Positions 1-7,689 of a DNA stretch of 16,041 bases are shown piece by piece. Each line of letters begins with the position of its first letter. The stretch's first letter is position 1. The notes beneath the pieces are model-generated. The model had not been told where the DNA came from. It saw nothing but the letters and a program-made list of their open reading frames with translations, and ran no database searches. Both the position numbers and the translations under genes were made by a program. The DNA is from Dehalococcoidales bacterium (GTDB lineage Bacteria; Chloroflexota; Dehalococcoidia; Dehalococcoidales; RBG-16-60-22), in NCBI GenBank assembly GCA_016926115.1, contig JAFGPF010000070.1, forward strand, positions 1 to 16,041, read 5' to 3'.

Positions 1-1
1 C

Positions 2-1255
2 GGCGCCATCGAAACGCCCACGGAAGACCAGTTCATCGAGTACAATTATCCGCTCAAAGAGGGCGGCTATGAAATACACATGATATGGACGGACACCCCC
101 TGCCGCATCACCTGCTGGAACCACGGCAACTGGACAATCGAAGCCTTCCGCAATCCCAAGATTGAGACCGTTGTCGCCCAGCACCCCTGGCTGGAAAATG
201 ACTGCCTCATCGCCGATGTCGTCCTGCCCTCCAACACTACGCTGGAGGTCGAGGACATCGTCACCAACGTCCGGCAAGGCGTAAACTTCCATAGCATAGC
301 TATCATGGAACAGGCCGTCCAGCCGGTCGGCGAGTCCAAGAGCGACTACGAAGTAGTCCTTGAGATTGCCGAGAAACTCGGCTACGGCGACCAGTTCAGC
401 GAGCGCAAAACCACCCGCGACCTGCAGAAACAGGTCTTCGACGATATGGAAATCGAACATCTCATCAAGTGGGAAGACTTCCTGGACAAGAAATACTACG
501 TCTTCCCGGTCGCCAAAGACTGGGAGAGCGACCCGCCCGGCTTCCGGAAGTTCTACGAAGACCCGGAGAATAATCCCCTCAAGACTCCTACCGGCAAGCT
601 GGAGTTCTACTCGGCCAGGCTGGCGGAGCACTTCCCGGACGACAAGGAAAGGCCGCCCATTCCGAAGTGGATTGAAAAGAGCGAGACCCACGACGAGAGG
701 ATATCCAGCGAAAGAGCCGCCATGTTCCCGATGCTCCTTATGTCCAACCACGGCCGCTGGCGCACCCACGCCCAGGGCGATGACATTACCTGGACGAGAG
801 AAGCCCCGACCTGTAAGGTGCTGGGGTCCGACGGCTATAAATACGAGCCTGTCTGGATTAACCCCAAGGACGCTGAAAAGAGGGGCATCAAAGACGGAGA
901 TATCGCCAAGGTATTCAACGAACGGGGAATCGTCCTCTGCGGCGCCCGCGTATGGGAGAGGGTAATGCCGGGCGTTGCTTACGTTGACCACGGCGCCCGC
1001 CACGACCCGCTGGTGCCGGGCTGGGTAGACCGCGGCGGCGCCATCAATACTATCGCGCCGTACGGCGTATCTTCACGCAATGCCGTCGGTCAGGCAACCA
1101 GCGGTTACCTGGTTGACGTGCAGAAGGTCACCGAAAAGGACTACGAGGAATGGCGCAAGATGGACCCCGAGGCTTTCGATAATGCCTACAAAAGGGTATA
1201 CGACCAGGCGGCAGGCCTGCGCTTTAACGCCTGGGTTGAAGGAGGTATGGACTAA
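2..1255 (+). CDS. Molybdopterin oxidoreductase catalytic subunit, C-terminal part (transhydroxylase/DMSO-reductase family)
   Basis: The frame is open from base 2 to the TAA at 1253-1255 and shows 417 residues of the C-terminal half; the start, any N-terminal Fe-S cysteines and the Mo ligand lie outside the window. Seen: a segment PTGKLEFYS (about nt 590-615), typical of the region before the dinucleotide-binding domain of bis-MGD enzymes, then a beta-rich C-terminal domain with SNHGRWRTHAQ, EPVWINPKDAEKRGIKDGD and a late DRGGAINTIAP stretch, matching the molydopterin-dinucleotide-binding domain. The next gene starts one base after the stop and encodes the Fe-S partner, so this is the large subunit of a two-subunit enzyme. 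The partner's C-terminal beta domain points to the pyrogallol-phloroglucinol transhydroxylase branch. No membrane-anchor gene follows, which argues against a classical PsrABC/DmsABC complex. Alternatives are a polysulfide/thiosulfate-type reductase or an uncharacterised hydroxylase. Superfamily is certain, substrate unknown. Confidence 0.9.
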   Translation, partial: GAIETPTEDQFIEYNYPLKEGGYEIHMIWTDTPCRITCWNHGNWTIEAFRNPKIETVVAQHPWLENDCLIADVVLPSNTTLEVEDIVTNVRQGVNFHSIAIMEQAVQPVGESKSDYEVVLEIAEKLGYGDQFSERKTTRDLQKQVFDDMEIEHLIKWEDFLDKKYYVFPVAKDWESDPPGFRKFYEDPENNPLKTPTGKLEFYSARLAEHFPDDKERPPIPKWIEKSETHDERISSERAAMFPMLLMSNHGRWRTHAQGDDITWTREAPTCKVLGSDGYKYEPVWINPKDAEKRGIKDGDIAKVFNERGIVLCGARVWERVMPGVAYVDHGARHDPLVPGWVDRGGAINTIAPYGVSSRNAVGQATSGYLVDVQKVTEKDYEEWRKMDPEAFDNAYKRVYDQAAGLRFNAWVEGGMD

Positions 1256-2065
1256 ATGAAGGTTTTCGTAATTGACGTTGGAATCTGCAATGGCTGCTAC
1301 AGCTGCCAGATAGCCTGCAAGGACGAACATGTCGGCAACGACTGGACGCCCTATGCCAAGCCCCAGCCGGATACCGGCCAGTTCTGGATGAGGCAGACCG
1401 AGCATATCCGGGGCACCGTACCCAAGGTAAAGATGCACTATATCCCGATTCCCTGCCAGCACTGCGACGAGGCGCCGTGCATACCCGCCTGTCCCATCGA
1501 AGGCGTTATTTACAGGAGGGACGACGGCCTGGTCATCATCGACCCGGAGAAGTGCACCGGCTGCAAAGCCTGTGTCGACGCCTGTCCGTACGACGCCATC
1601 TTCTTCAATGAAGACCTCAACATCGCCCAGAAGTGCACCGGCTGCGCCCACCTGCTCGACAGCGGCGAGTGGACGATACCACGCTGTGCCGATGCCTGCC
1701 CCACCGAAGCAATCAAGTTCGGGGAGGAGTCGGAATTTAAAGACCTTATTGCCAAAGCCGAAGTACTTAAACCGGAACTCGGCGCCAAGCCGCGGGTATA
1801 TTACCTGAACATCCCTAGGAAGTTCATCGCCGGCACCGTTTACGACCCCGTGGAAAAAGAGGTCGTCATCGGCGCTACCTGCACCCTCAGCGGAGGCAAG
1901 AATATGACGGCTACTACCGACGGGTTCGGCGATTTCTGGTTCGAGGGACTCGATGAAGGCGTTTACAATCTAAAGATAGAGGCGAAAGGGTTCGCCGCCA
2001 GGACCTTCGATAAATTAAGCACGGAAAAGGACGTCAACCTGGGAGACATACCTCTTTCCAAGTAA
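1256..2065 (+). CDS. Fe-S subunit of molybdopterin enzyme with C-terminal Cna-B/carboxypeptidase-regulatory-like domain
   Basis: A 269-residue electron-transfer subunit. Sixteen cysteines form four ferredoxin-type groups: C11/C14/C17/C21, C67/C70/C75/C79, C100/C103/C106/C110 and C127/C130/C144/C148, as in DmsB/PsrB/NrfC proteins that hold four [4Fe-4S] clusters. Residues about 190-269 are a separate small domain (FIAGTVYDP, then DGFGDFWFEGLDEGVYNLKIEA) of the prealbumin-like fold seen in carboxypeptidase regulatory and Cna-B domains. From memory, the Pelobacter transhydroxylase small subunit has similar length (about 275) and the same architecture but only three clusters. There is no signal peptide or membrane segment; if exported it would travel with a Tat-tagged large subunit. 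ATG 1256 directly abuts the upstream stop and has a strong GGAGGT at 1241-1246, 9 nt away. A terminator follows, so this is the last gene of the unit. Fe-S role is certain; enzyme identity is inferred. Confidence 0.93.
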   Translation: MKVFVIDVGICNGCYSCQIACKDEHVGNDWTPYAKPQPDTGQFWMRQTEHIRGTVPKVKMHYIPIPCQHCDEAPCIPACPIEGVIYRRDDGLVIIDPEKCTGCKACVDACPYDAIFFNEDLNIAQKCTGCAHLLDSGEWTIPRCADACPTEAIKFGEESEFKDLIAKAEVLKPELGAKPRVYYLNIPRKFIAGTVYDPVEKEVVIGATCTLSGGKNMTATTDGFGDFWFEGLDEGVYNLKIEAKGFAARTFDKLSTEKDVNLGDIPLSK

Positions 2066-2090
2066 ATACATAATATTATTGAGTGATTAA

Positions 2091-2130
2091 CAGAGGGGGA
2101 GTCCGTAAATCGCGGGCTCCCTCTGTTTAT
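2091..2130 (+). terminator. Hairpin terminator between convergent units
   Basis: Arms 2091-2105 and 2113-2125 can form 7 bp (CAGAGGG/CCCTCTG), a 2-nt G bulge at 2098-2099, then 6 more pairs including one G-T, with a 7-nt loop. TTTATTTATT follows on the + strand, giving an intrinsic terminator for the molybdoenzyme genes. On the - strand the sequence after the hairpin has a poorer T run (TTAATC), so it may serve the efflux operon only weakly. Confidence 0.75.
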
Positions 2131-3756
2131 TTATTCTTTAGTCGCCGGAACCGGCCTTTCCTCTTTAGGTCGGTTCGGCGGGACCCCCTTGAGGAAGAAG
2201 TTGGCTATCAGCCCCAGGACGGTCACAATCATGAAAACGAAGAAGACCTGTACCAGGGCTGAATTCAACGCGTTCCGCAAAGTGACCAATAACTGGTCGA
2301 AGAGCACCGCGCCCTGACTGCCCATACCATCGAACATGGCCTGTAATTGCGCATGGGCTTCCGGATTCACCAGCGCCTGGGGATTATCCACTATCGACGC
2401 CAGCTGTTCCGGCGATACCACGGCTTTTATCTCCGGCGAGAGGTTCTTGATGAATGAAGAGGTGAAGGTATTGTTCAGAATGGTGCCGACCATTGCCAGT
2501 CCGAGCACGCCGCCCAGCGGACGGAGCAGAGATATCATGGAAGTCGCCGTGCCCATGACGGAGTAGGGGACGGTATTCTGCACCGCCAGCGTGTGAATCG
2601 GCATAACCAGTCCATTACCTAGGCCGATGATTACTATATTGATTATAGCTACCGCGTAACTCGTCTCCGGGGTCATTCTGGAAAGCAGGAAAAATCCCAC
2701 CACCGTCATGCCGAAGCCGATTGTGCCCTGCAGGCGGTAACGCCCGCCGGCCCGCGAGAGCAGCTGCCCGCTGAAAAAGCTGCCTACGGAAGCCCCCAGC
2801 ATCATCGGCGTCAGAAAACCGCCGCTCGCCGTCGCGGAGGTCCCCAGGACTCCCTGGAAAAACAGGGGGATAAAGTTGACCACCGGAAAGAAAGATGCCC
2901 CCATGAACAGGCTGACGATGGCCGATACCACCATTACCCGGTTCTTGAAGAGCGTCAGTGGTATGATGGGTTCCTGCGCGCGGCTTTCGTTCAGGATAAA
3001 TAAAACCAGCATTACCACCGAGAAAGCCAGCATGCCGATTATCATGGCGGAACCCCAGGCATAATCAACGCCGCCCCAGGTCAGCGCCAGTATCAGCGTG
3101 GCGACGAACAGGGTCATCGTCACCACACCCCCGTAGTCTATGCGATGTCTTACTTCGCCGACCTTAAGCTGCGGGAACATGAAGATGAAGATAATGATGA
3201 TGATTACTCCGATGGGTATGGGGGCGAAGAAGCACCAGCGCCAGGAAAGGGTATCGGTCAGGTAGCCGCCCAGGGTCGGCCCGATAATCGTCGATAGGCC
3301 GAAGACGCCGGACATCAGACCCATGTATTTGCCCCGTTCCTCCGGCGCGAATATGTCCGCGATAACGATGAATCCCAGCGCGGACATGACGCCGAATCCT
3401 ATCCCCTGGAACGCGCGGAAGATAATAAGCTGGGTCATCGTCTGGCTGATGCCGCAGAGGAAGGAACCCACGGTGAAGATAGCCATACCCACCACGAAGA
3501 ACCATTTGCGACCGTACATGTCGGTGAGTTTGCCGGTCAGCGGCACGGCGATGGTCTCGGTGATGATATAGGAAGTAAATACCCACGTATACTGGCTGAA
3601 GCCTCCCAGGTCGGTAATAATCCTGGGCATCGCCGTCGCGGCAATTGTCATGAATATCGAGCCCAGGAACATGGAGAGCATCGTGCCTATCAGGGCGGCG
3701 ATTACCTGACGCCTGGGCAACGAGCTTTGATATGACGGCGTTTCTTTGATTTCCAA
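2131..3756 (-). CDS. MFS multidrug efflux transporter, DHA2 (EmrB/QacA) family, 14 TM segments
   Basis: A 541-residue proton-coupled drug exporter in the cytoplasmic membrane. Family marks: motif A GKLTDMYGRKW at 75-85, motif B RAFQGIG at 114-120, and motif C with GLSTIIGPTLGGYL at 153-166, characteristic of drug/H+ antiporters. Length and hydrophobic segment number fit the 14-TM DHA2 group. A hydrophilic stretch of roughly 60 residues before the last TM (with NLSPEIKAVVSPEQL) is the usual large loop of this group. The start is TTG at 3754-3756, supported by AGGGA on the minus strand at 3765-3769, 8 nt upstream; the next in-frame Met lies inside TM1. It lies 26 nt after a marR gene on the same strand, so it is very likely co-transcribed and MarR-controlled. 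Substrates cannot be read from sequence; no HlyD/EmrA-type adaptor is adjacent, consistent with a single-membrane cell. Confidence 0.93.
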   Translation of the reverse strand: MEIKETPSYQSSLPRRQVIAALIGTMLSMFLGSIFMTIAATAMPRIITDLGGFSQYTWVFTSYIITETIAVPLTGKLTDMYGRKWFFVVGMAIFTVGSFLCGISQTMTQLIIFRAFQGIGFGVMSALGFIVIADIFAPEERGKYMGLMSGVFGLSTIIGPTLGGYLTDTLSWRWCFFAPIPIGVIIIIIFIFMFPQLKVGEVRHRIDYGGVVTMTLFVATLILALTWGGVDYAWGSAMIIGMLAFSVVMLVLFILNESRAQEPIIPLTLFKNRVMVVSAIVSLFMGASFFPVVNFIPLFFQGVLGTSATASGGFLTPMMLGASVGSFFSGQLLSRAGGRYRLQGTIGFGMTVVGFFLLSRMTPETSYAVAIINIVIIGLGNGLVMPIHTLAVQNTVPYSVMGTATSMISLLRPLGGVLGLAMVGTILNNTFTSSFIKNLSPEIKAVVSPEQLASIVDNPQALVNPEAHAQLQAMFDGMGSQGAVLFDQLLVTLRNALNSALVQVFFVFMIVTVLGLIANFFLKGVPPNRPKEERPVPATKE

Positions 3757-3764
3757 AGGATTTG

Positions 3765-3769
3765 TCCCT
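3765..3769 (-). promoter_or_regulatory. Shine-Dalgarno supporting the TTG start of the efflux pump
   Basis: The minus-strand sequence AGGGA lies 8 nt before TTG 3756. It is the reason for choosing a TTG start over the internal ATG codons, which would cut into the first membrane segment. Confidence 0.6.
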
Positions 3770-3782
3770 GTTCGATTGAATT

Positions 3783-4235
3783 CTAAAGTTTGTTGAGGAT
3801 ATCGCGGAGTTTTTTCAGCGAGGCAGACAGTTCCTGCAGCTCCTTTTCGGAGAGGCAGGACAGCTTTCCCCGGATACTCTCCGTCAGGACCTGGTCCAGT
3901 TCCTCGATAATCCGCCTGCCTTTATCGGTCAGCATGATATTGGTGATACGGCGGTCGGAGGTGTCCGCCTGTCTGACGGCGGTCCCCAGGCTTTCCAGTC
4001 TGTCGATGAGGTGGGTCATCTGCGGTTTGGGAATCAGCAGTCTCTCGCCTATCTCGGCGATGTGTTTATTGCCCTCTTCCTTCAATATCTTCATTATTTC
4101 CAGGTGGGGCAGGGTGATGTCCTCTTCAATTTGAGCAAAGGCGGTCCGCACCACTTTTCTCTGGATGCTGCGGCGTACCAGGGGCGTGATGGAAAGCAGG
4201 TCGTTGACAACGCTGTCGAGCACGTTTTTGTTCAT
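3783..4235 (-). CDS. MarR-family transcriptional regulator
   Basis: 150 residues with the MarR winged helix-turn-helix: N-terminal dimerisation helix, HTH around 54-84 with recognition-helix region IPKPQMTHLIDRLESLG, wing about 88-106 carrying the conserved D94-R95-R96 and the LTDKG turn, then C-terminal dimerisation helices. MarR proteins usually repress their own operon and release DNA on binding small phenolic or drug-like ligands. The ATG at 4233-4235 is preceded by GAGG (minus strand, 4242-4245) at 6 nt; an out-of-frame ATG at 4238-4240 runs straight into a stop and is rejected. It leads the efflux gene by 26 nt. A promoter with an internal inverted repeat lies just upstream (4267-4294), fitting autorepression. 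Ligand unknown. Confidence 0.93.
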   Translation of the reverse strand: MNKNVLDSVVNDLLSITPLVRRSIQRKVVRTAFAQIEEDITLPHLEIMKILKEEGNKHIAEIGERLLIPKPQMTHLIDRLESLGTAVRQADTSDRRITNIMLTDKGRRIIEELDQVLTESIRGKLSCLSEKELQELSASLKKLRDILNKL

Positions 4236-4266
4236 TTCATGCCTCGCTGTTACCGACTTAGTTCAT

Positions 4267-4294
4267 ATTATAAATAGTTAATTATTACAACTAA
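4267..4294 (-). promoter_or_regulatory. marR promoter
   Basis: On the minus strand a perfect TATAAT occupies 4272-4267, and TTAGTT at 4294-4289 lies 16 bp upstream as a weak -35 box. Transcription would start around 4258-4260, leaving a short leader before ATG 4235. Confidence 0.55.
4275..4293. promoter_or_regulatory. Candidate MarR operator (inverted repeat)
   Basis: TAGTT (4275-4279) and AACTA (4289-4293) form an inverted repeat with 5-bp arms and a 9-bp AT-rich spacer. It fills the gap between the -10 and -35 boxes of the marR promoter, where binding would block RNA polymerase. Arm length and placement suit a MarR dimer; binding itself is inferred. Confidence 0.5.
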
Positions 4295-4388
4295 TATACT
4301 GTTTTCCGGGGCTTTCTGTCAAGAGAACGCGTATTTTTAGACGTCGTCAATAGCTTCAACGCTGCTTTTGTTGTAAGATATAGGTATT

Positions 4389-5549
4389 ATGGGAAGCGCT
4401 GTCAGGAGGCTGGCTGTCCTGGGCTCGACCGGTTCCATCGGGCGGCAGACGCTGGAGGTCGTACGGGCTCTGCCGGAACATTTTACGGTGGTGGCGCTGG
4501 CGGGGGGCAGAAACGTTGATTTACTGGCGGAGCAGGTCAGCGAGTTCCACCCACAGTGCGTCAGCTATACGGATTCCGGCGGTGATGAAGGCACGTTAAA
4601 ACGCCTGCATGAGGCGGGATGTGAAATACTATCACTGGAAGAAATCGCCTGCCATCGCGATGTGGACATAGTCGTCATGGCTACCTCGGGAACGGCTGGT
4701 CTGGGGGCGGTAATCGCCGCGGCGAAAGCGGGCAAGGCAATCGCTTTGTCGAATAAAGAGTCGCTGGTCGCCGCCGGTGAGATAATCACCGCCGAGGTCA
4801 AGAAAAGCAGCGCTCGACTCCTGCCCGTCGATAGCGAGCACAGCGCCATCTGGCAGTGCCTCAACGGGGAAAAGCAGGCGCCGCGCCGGATTATCCTCAC
4901 CGCGTCCGGCGGGCCTTTCCGAGAATATTCTAAAGAACAGATGGAAACCATCACCGTGGAGCGGGCGCTGGCACACCCTTCCTGGCGGATGGGTAAAAAG
5001 GTGACGGTAGATTCGGCGACGCTGATGAATAAAGGACTGGAAATCATCGAGGCGCACTGGCTTTTCAGTGTACCAATCGACGGTATTACGGTGCTGGTGC
5101 ATCCCCAGAGCATCGTTCACTCCATGGTGGAGTTCGTGGACGGCTCGGTCAAGGCGCAGTTGAGTCGGCCCGACATGCGTCTGCCCATCCAGTACGCGCT
5201 TACCTATCCCGACCGTCTTACCAACGACACCCTGCCTTCAATCGACTGGTCGGATTTTTCGGGACTTGCCTTCGAGCAGCCGGATATGGACAGGTTCCCC
5301 TGTCTACGTCTCGCCGTAGAGGCGGGCAGTGAAGGGGGGACATGCCCGGCGGCGCTCTGCGCCGCCGACGATGCCGCCGTCGAGCTTTTCCTGTCGCGGC
5401 GCATAAAATTCACTGATATTCCCATGCTAGTCGAGCGCGTGCTGGAGCAACATCAAAATGTATCTAATCCCTCGCTGGAAGAGATTATGGCGGCGGATAC
5501 ATGGGCGCGTGAAGCGTTTTTCAAACTCGCCGGGGGTGCCGGTAAATGA
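4389..5549 (+). CDS. dxr: 1-deoxy-D-xylulose 5-phosphate reductoisomerase
   Basis: 386 residues, full length. DXR converts DXP to 2-C-methyl-D-erythritol 4-phosphate with NADPH, the first committed step of the MEP isoprenoid pathway, in the cytosol. Seen: NADPH-binding GSTGSIG at 12-18; SNKES at 121-125; metal site LPVDSEHSA with D148 and E150; HPSW at 196-199; and MNKGLE with N214, K215 and metal ligand E218. The ATG at 4389 lacks a clear Shine-Dalgarno; no alternative start exists between it and the conserved LAVLGSTGS, so it is kept, giving an N-terminus a few residues longer than usual. It overlaps rseP by ATGA, so the two are translationally coupled. In many bacteria uppS and cdsA precede dxr; here a divergent marR unit does instead. 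Confidence 0.97.
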   Translation: MGSAVRRLAVLGSTGSIGRQTLEVVRALPEHFTVVALAGGRNVDLLAEQVSEFHPQCVSYTDSGGDEGTLKRLHEAGCEILSLEEIACHRDVDIVVMATSGTAGLGAVIAAAKAGKAIALSNKESLVAAGEIITAEVKKSSARLLPVDSEHSAIWQCLNGEKQAPRRIILTASGGPFREYSKEQMETITVERALAHPSWRMGKKVTVDSATLMNKGLEIIEAHWLFSVPIDGITVLVHPQSIVHSMVEFVDGSVKAQLSRPDMRLPIQYALTYPDRLTNDTLPSIDWSDFSGLAFEQPDMDRFPCLRLAVEAGSEGGTCPAALCAADDAAVELFLSRRIKFTDIPMLVERVLEQHQNVSNPSLEEIMAADTWAREAFFKLAGGAGK

Positions 5550-6604
5550 TACTAACCATAGTCGTGGGAATCATCGTCCTTTCCGTGCTTATCATCGTCC
5601 ACGAGCTGGGGCATTTCATCGCGTCCAAGGCTACGGGCTGCTGGGTGGAGGAATTCGGCATCGGTTTCCCGCCGCGTCTCTACGGTAAAAAGTGGGGCGA
5701 TACGATATATTCCATCAACTGGATACCCTTCGGGGGATTCAACCGGATATCCGGGGAAGTGGACCCGGAGGCGCCGCGGGCGCTGGCGGCGAGGGGGTAC
5801 GGCGTGAGGCTGCTGGTAATCAGCGGCGGCATTATAATGAATTTACTTCTGCCTTTTGTGCTGCTGGCGGCGGCATATATGGTCCCGCACGACATGGCGT
5901 ACGGCAAGATTGTGGTGGATGACATCGAAGCCGGTACTCCCGCCGCCGAGGCTGGCATGCTGCCGGGGGATACGCTCCTTGCGGTAAACGGCAGGACGTT
6001 GAACTACAAGGGCGATTACTCGCGGGCCCTCATGCTCAACATGGGCAGTGAAATCACCATCTCGCTGGAACGCGCCGACGGTACGCCGGAAGACGTCTAT
6101 CTCACCGTGCCGTGGCGGCCCACCGAGGCGGGGAGGACCATCGGCACCCTTTCACACAACGAGGATTTAGTCATCGGCTCCGAGAGCCTGCTCCCCTGGG
6201 AGGCGATTCCGGTGGGGGCGCGCAACTGTATAGAGGCACTGGTTTTATACAAGAACGGGATATACGGCATGATTATCGGCACGGTCCCGTTCATTCCGGC
6301 AGGACCGGTGGGCATCGTGCAGGTTACCGGGGAAGTCGCCCATGCCGGAATCAGCCCGGTGCTGGAACTGGCGGCTTTCATCAGCATCGCCATCGCCATC
6401 ACGCAGATAATCCCGTTCCCCGCCCTCGACGGGGGCAGGCTTATCTTCATCGTCCTGGAGTGGATTAGACGTGGCAAGCGTGTATCGGCACGCGTAGAAG
6501 GATTCGTGCACTCCATCGGATTCATGATTTTACTCGCGCTACTGGTGCTGATTACTTACCAGGACATCGTTCGCTGGATAAGCGGGGAGAGCCTGATGGG
6601 ATGA
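5546..6604 (+). CDS. rseP: Site-2 intramembrane zinc metalloprotease, RseP/MmpA family
   Basis: 352 residues; cleaves transmembrane segments, typically of anti-sigma factors or remnant signal peptides, within the membrane. Seen: zinc motif HELGH at 19-23 in the first membrane helix; a conserved GG...N turn (G94, G95, N99) in the second; one PDZ domain at about 119-190 (ending near VYLTVPW); and the C-terminal LDG motif with D295 as third zinc ligand, followed by a last membrane helix at about 322-340. The single PDZ suits the Gram-positive/Chloroflexota type rather than the two-PDZ E. coli enzyme. Oddity: the usual Asn of NxxPxPxLDG is Gln (Q287). The start overlaps the dxr stop by 4 nt and the stop overlaps the ispG start by 4 nt. 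No sigma/anti-sigma pair is in the window, so the substrate is unknown. Confidence 0.95.
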   Translation: MILTIVVGIIVLSVLIIVHELGHFIASKATGCWVEEFGIGFPPRLYGKKWGDTIYSINWIPFGGFNRISGEVDPEAPRALAARGYGVRLLVISGGIIMNLLLPFVLLAAAYMVPHDMAYGKIVVDDIEAGTPAAEAGMLPGDTLLAVNGRTLNYKGDYSRALMLNMGSEITISLERADGTPEDVYLTVPWRPTEAGRTIGTLSHNEDLVIGSESLLPWEAIPVGARNCIEALVLYKNGIYGMIIGTVPFIPAGPVGIVQVTGEVAHAGISPVLELAAFISIAIAITQIIPFPALDGGRLIFIVLEWIRRGKRVSARVEGFVHSIGFMILLALLVLITYQDIVRWISGESLMG

Positions 6605-7647
6605 AGACGCGACGGATGAGCAAGGCCATACGAATCGGCAACGTGACCGTCGGCGGGGGCGCGCCCGTCGTCGTGCAGTCGATGACCAAGACCGACACGC
6701 GTGACGCGCGGGCGACCGTCGACCAGATAAAGGAACTCGAGGAATGCGGCTGCGAACTGGTGCGCGTAGCGGTGCCCGACGCCCAGGCTGCCGCGGCGAT
6801 AATTGACATAAAGAAGGGGATAAAAATTCCCCTGGTTGCCGATATACACTTCGACTACCGGCTGGCGCTGCAGGCCCTTGAGTCCGGCGTCGATGGACTC
6901 CGCCTCAATCCGGGCAATATCGCGGAGGCGGACAAGGTTAAAAAGGTAGCCCTGGCGGCTAAGGAGAGGGGAGTGCCCATACGCATCGGGCTGAACGCCG
7001 GCAGCCTGCCGAAGAACGCCAAGCCGGGATTATCCGTCGCCGAGAGAATGGTGGAGTCGGCTCTGGAGCAGATAAACCTGCTGGAAAGTCTCGATTTCGA
7101 CTTAATAAAAGTCTCGCTGAAGGCCTTCGACGTCCCCACTACCATCGAGGCATACCAGAATATCGCGGAGAAGATTCCGTATCCGCTGCACATCGGCATC
7201 ACCGAGGCCGGCACGCCCCGCACGGGCGTTATCCGCAGCACGGTGGGCATCGGCACGCTGCTCTGGCTGGGCATCGGCGATACGATACGCGTCTCGCTGA
7301 CCGCCCACCCCCGCGAGGAAGTAGTCGCCGCTTACGAGATATTAAAAAGCCTTAATCTGCGACAGCGCGGGCCCGTCCTCGTAAGCTGTCCGACCTGTGG
7401 TCGCGCCGAGGCGGACGTGGTAAAATTGGCGGAAGCGGTCGAAGAGAGGCTGCAAAAGATAGACAAGCCTATCAAGGTGGCGGTGATGGGCTGTGTGGTC
7501 AACGGTCCCGGCGAGGCCAAAGACGCCGACGTGGGCATCGCCTGCGGCAAGGGCAGGGGAGTCATCTTTAAAAAAGGCAAGAAGGTAGCCACGGTTGAGG
7601 AAAAGGACTTCCTCACGGCCCTGATGAAAGAGGTGGAGGGGTTATAG
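6601..7647 (+). CDS. ispG: 4-hydroxy-3-methylbut-2-en-1-yl diphosphate synthase (GcpE)
   Basis: 348 residues; reduces MEcPP to HMBPP in the MEP pathway with a [4Fe-4S] cluster and ferredoxin/flavodoxin electrons. Seen: VQSMTKTDT near 25-33 at the start of the TIM barrel, LVADIHFDYRLAL at 78-90, RLNPGN at 101-106, and the C-terminal reductase-like domain with cluster ligands C263 and C266 (CPTCGR), C298 (MGCVVNGPGE) and E305. This is the compact bacterial form without the insertion of plant and some other homologues. ATG 6601 overlaps the rseP stop (ATGA); an internal ATG at 6616 is possible, but the upstream one keeps a KTRR-type N-terminus usual for the family. A strong terminator follows at 7661, separating it from proS, which in related genomes I recall as directly downstream. 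Confidence 0.97.
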   Translation: MKTRRMSKAIRIGNVTVGGGAPVVVQSMTKTDTRDARATVDQIKELEECGCELVRVAVPDAQAAAAIIDIKKGIKIPLVADIHFDYRLALQALESGVDGLRLNPGNIAEADKVKKVALAAKERGVPIRIGLNAGSLPKNAKPGLSVAERMVESALEQINLLESLDFDLIKVSLKAFDVPTTIEAYQNIAEKIPYPLHIGITEAGTPRTGVIRSTVGIGTLLWLGIGDTIRVSLTAHPREEVVAAYEILKSLNLRQRGPVLVSCPTCGRAEADVVKLAEAVEERLQKIDKPIKVAVMGCVVNGPGEAKDADVGIACGKGRGVIFKKGKKVATVEEKDFLTALMKEVEGL

Positions 7648-7660
7648 AACAGGGAGTCCA

Positions 7661-7683
7661 AGAGGGGCGCAGCCCCTCTTTTT
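7661..7683 (+). terminator. Intrinsic terminator of the dxr-rseP-ispG unit
   Basis: An 8-bp perfect stem AGAGGGGC (7661-7668) / GCCCCTCT (7672-7679) with loop GCA runs directly into TTTTT. It starts 13 nt after the ispG stop codon. Confidence 0.85.
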
Positions 7684-7689
7684 AGATTT

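Noticed and set aside
1073..1651. Open frame (192 codons) on the - strand across the molybdoenzyme gene junction
   Set aside because: It covers two confident genes on the other strand, including the Fe-S cysteine motifs, and has no supporting start signal.
4355..4388. Promoter for dxr (TTCAAC ... ATATAG)
   Set aside because: Both boxes match the consensus poorly. No convincing promoter could be picked in 4296-4388, although one must exist because the upstream gene is divergent.
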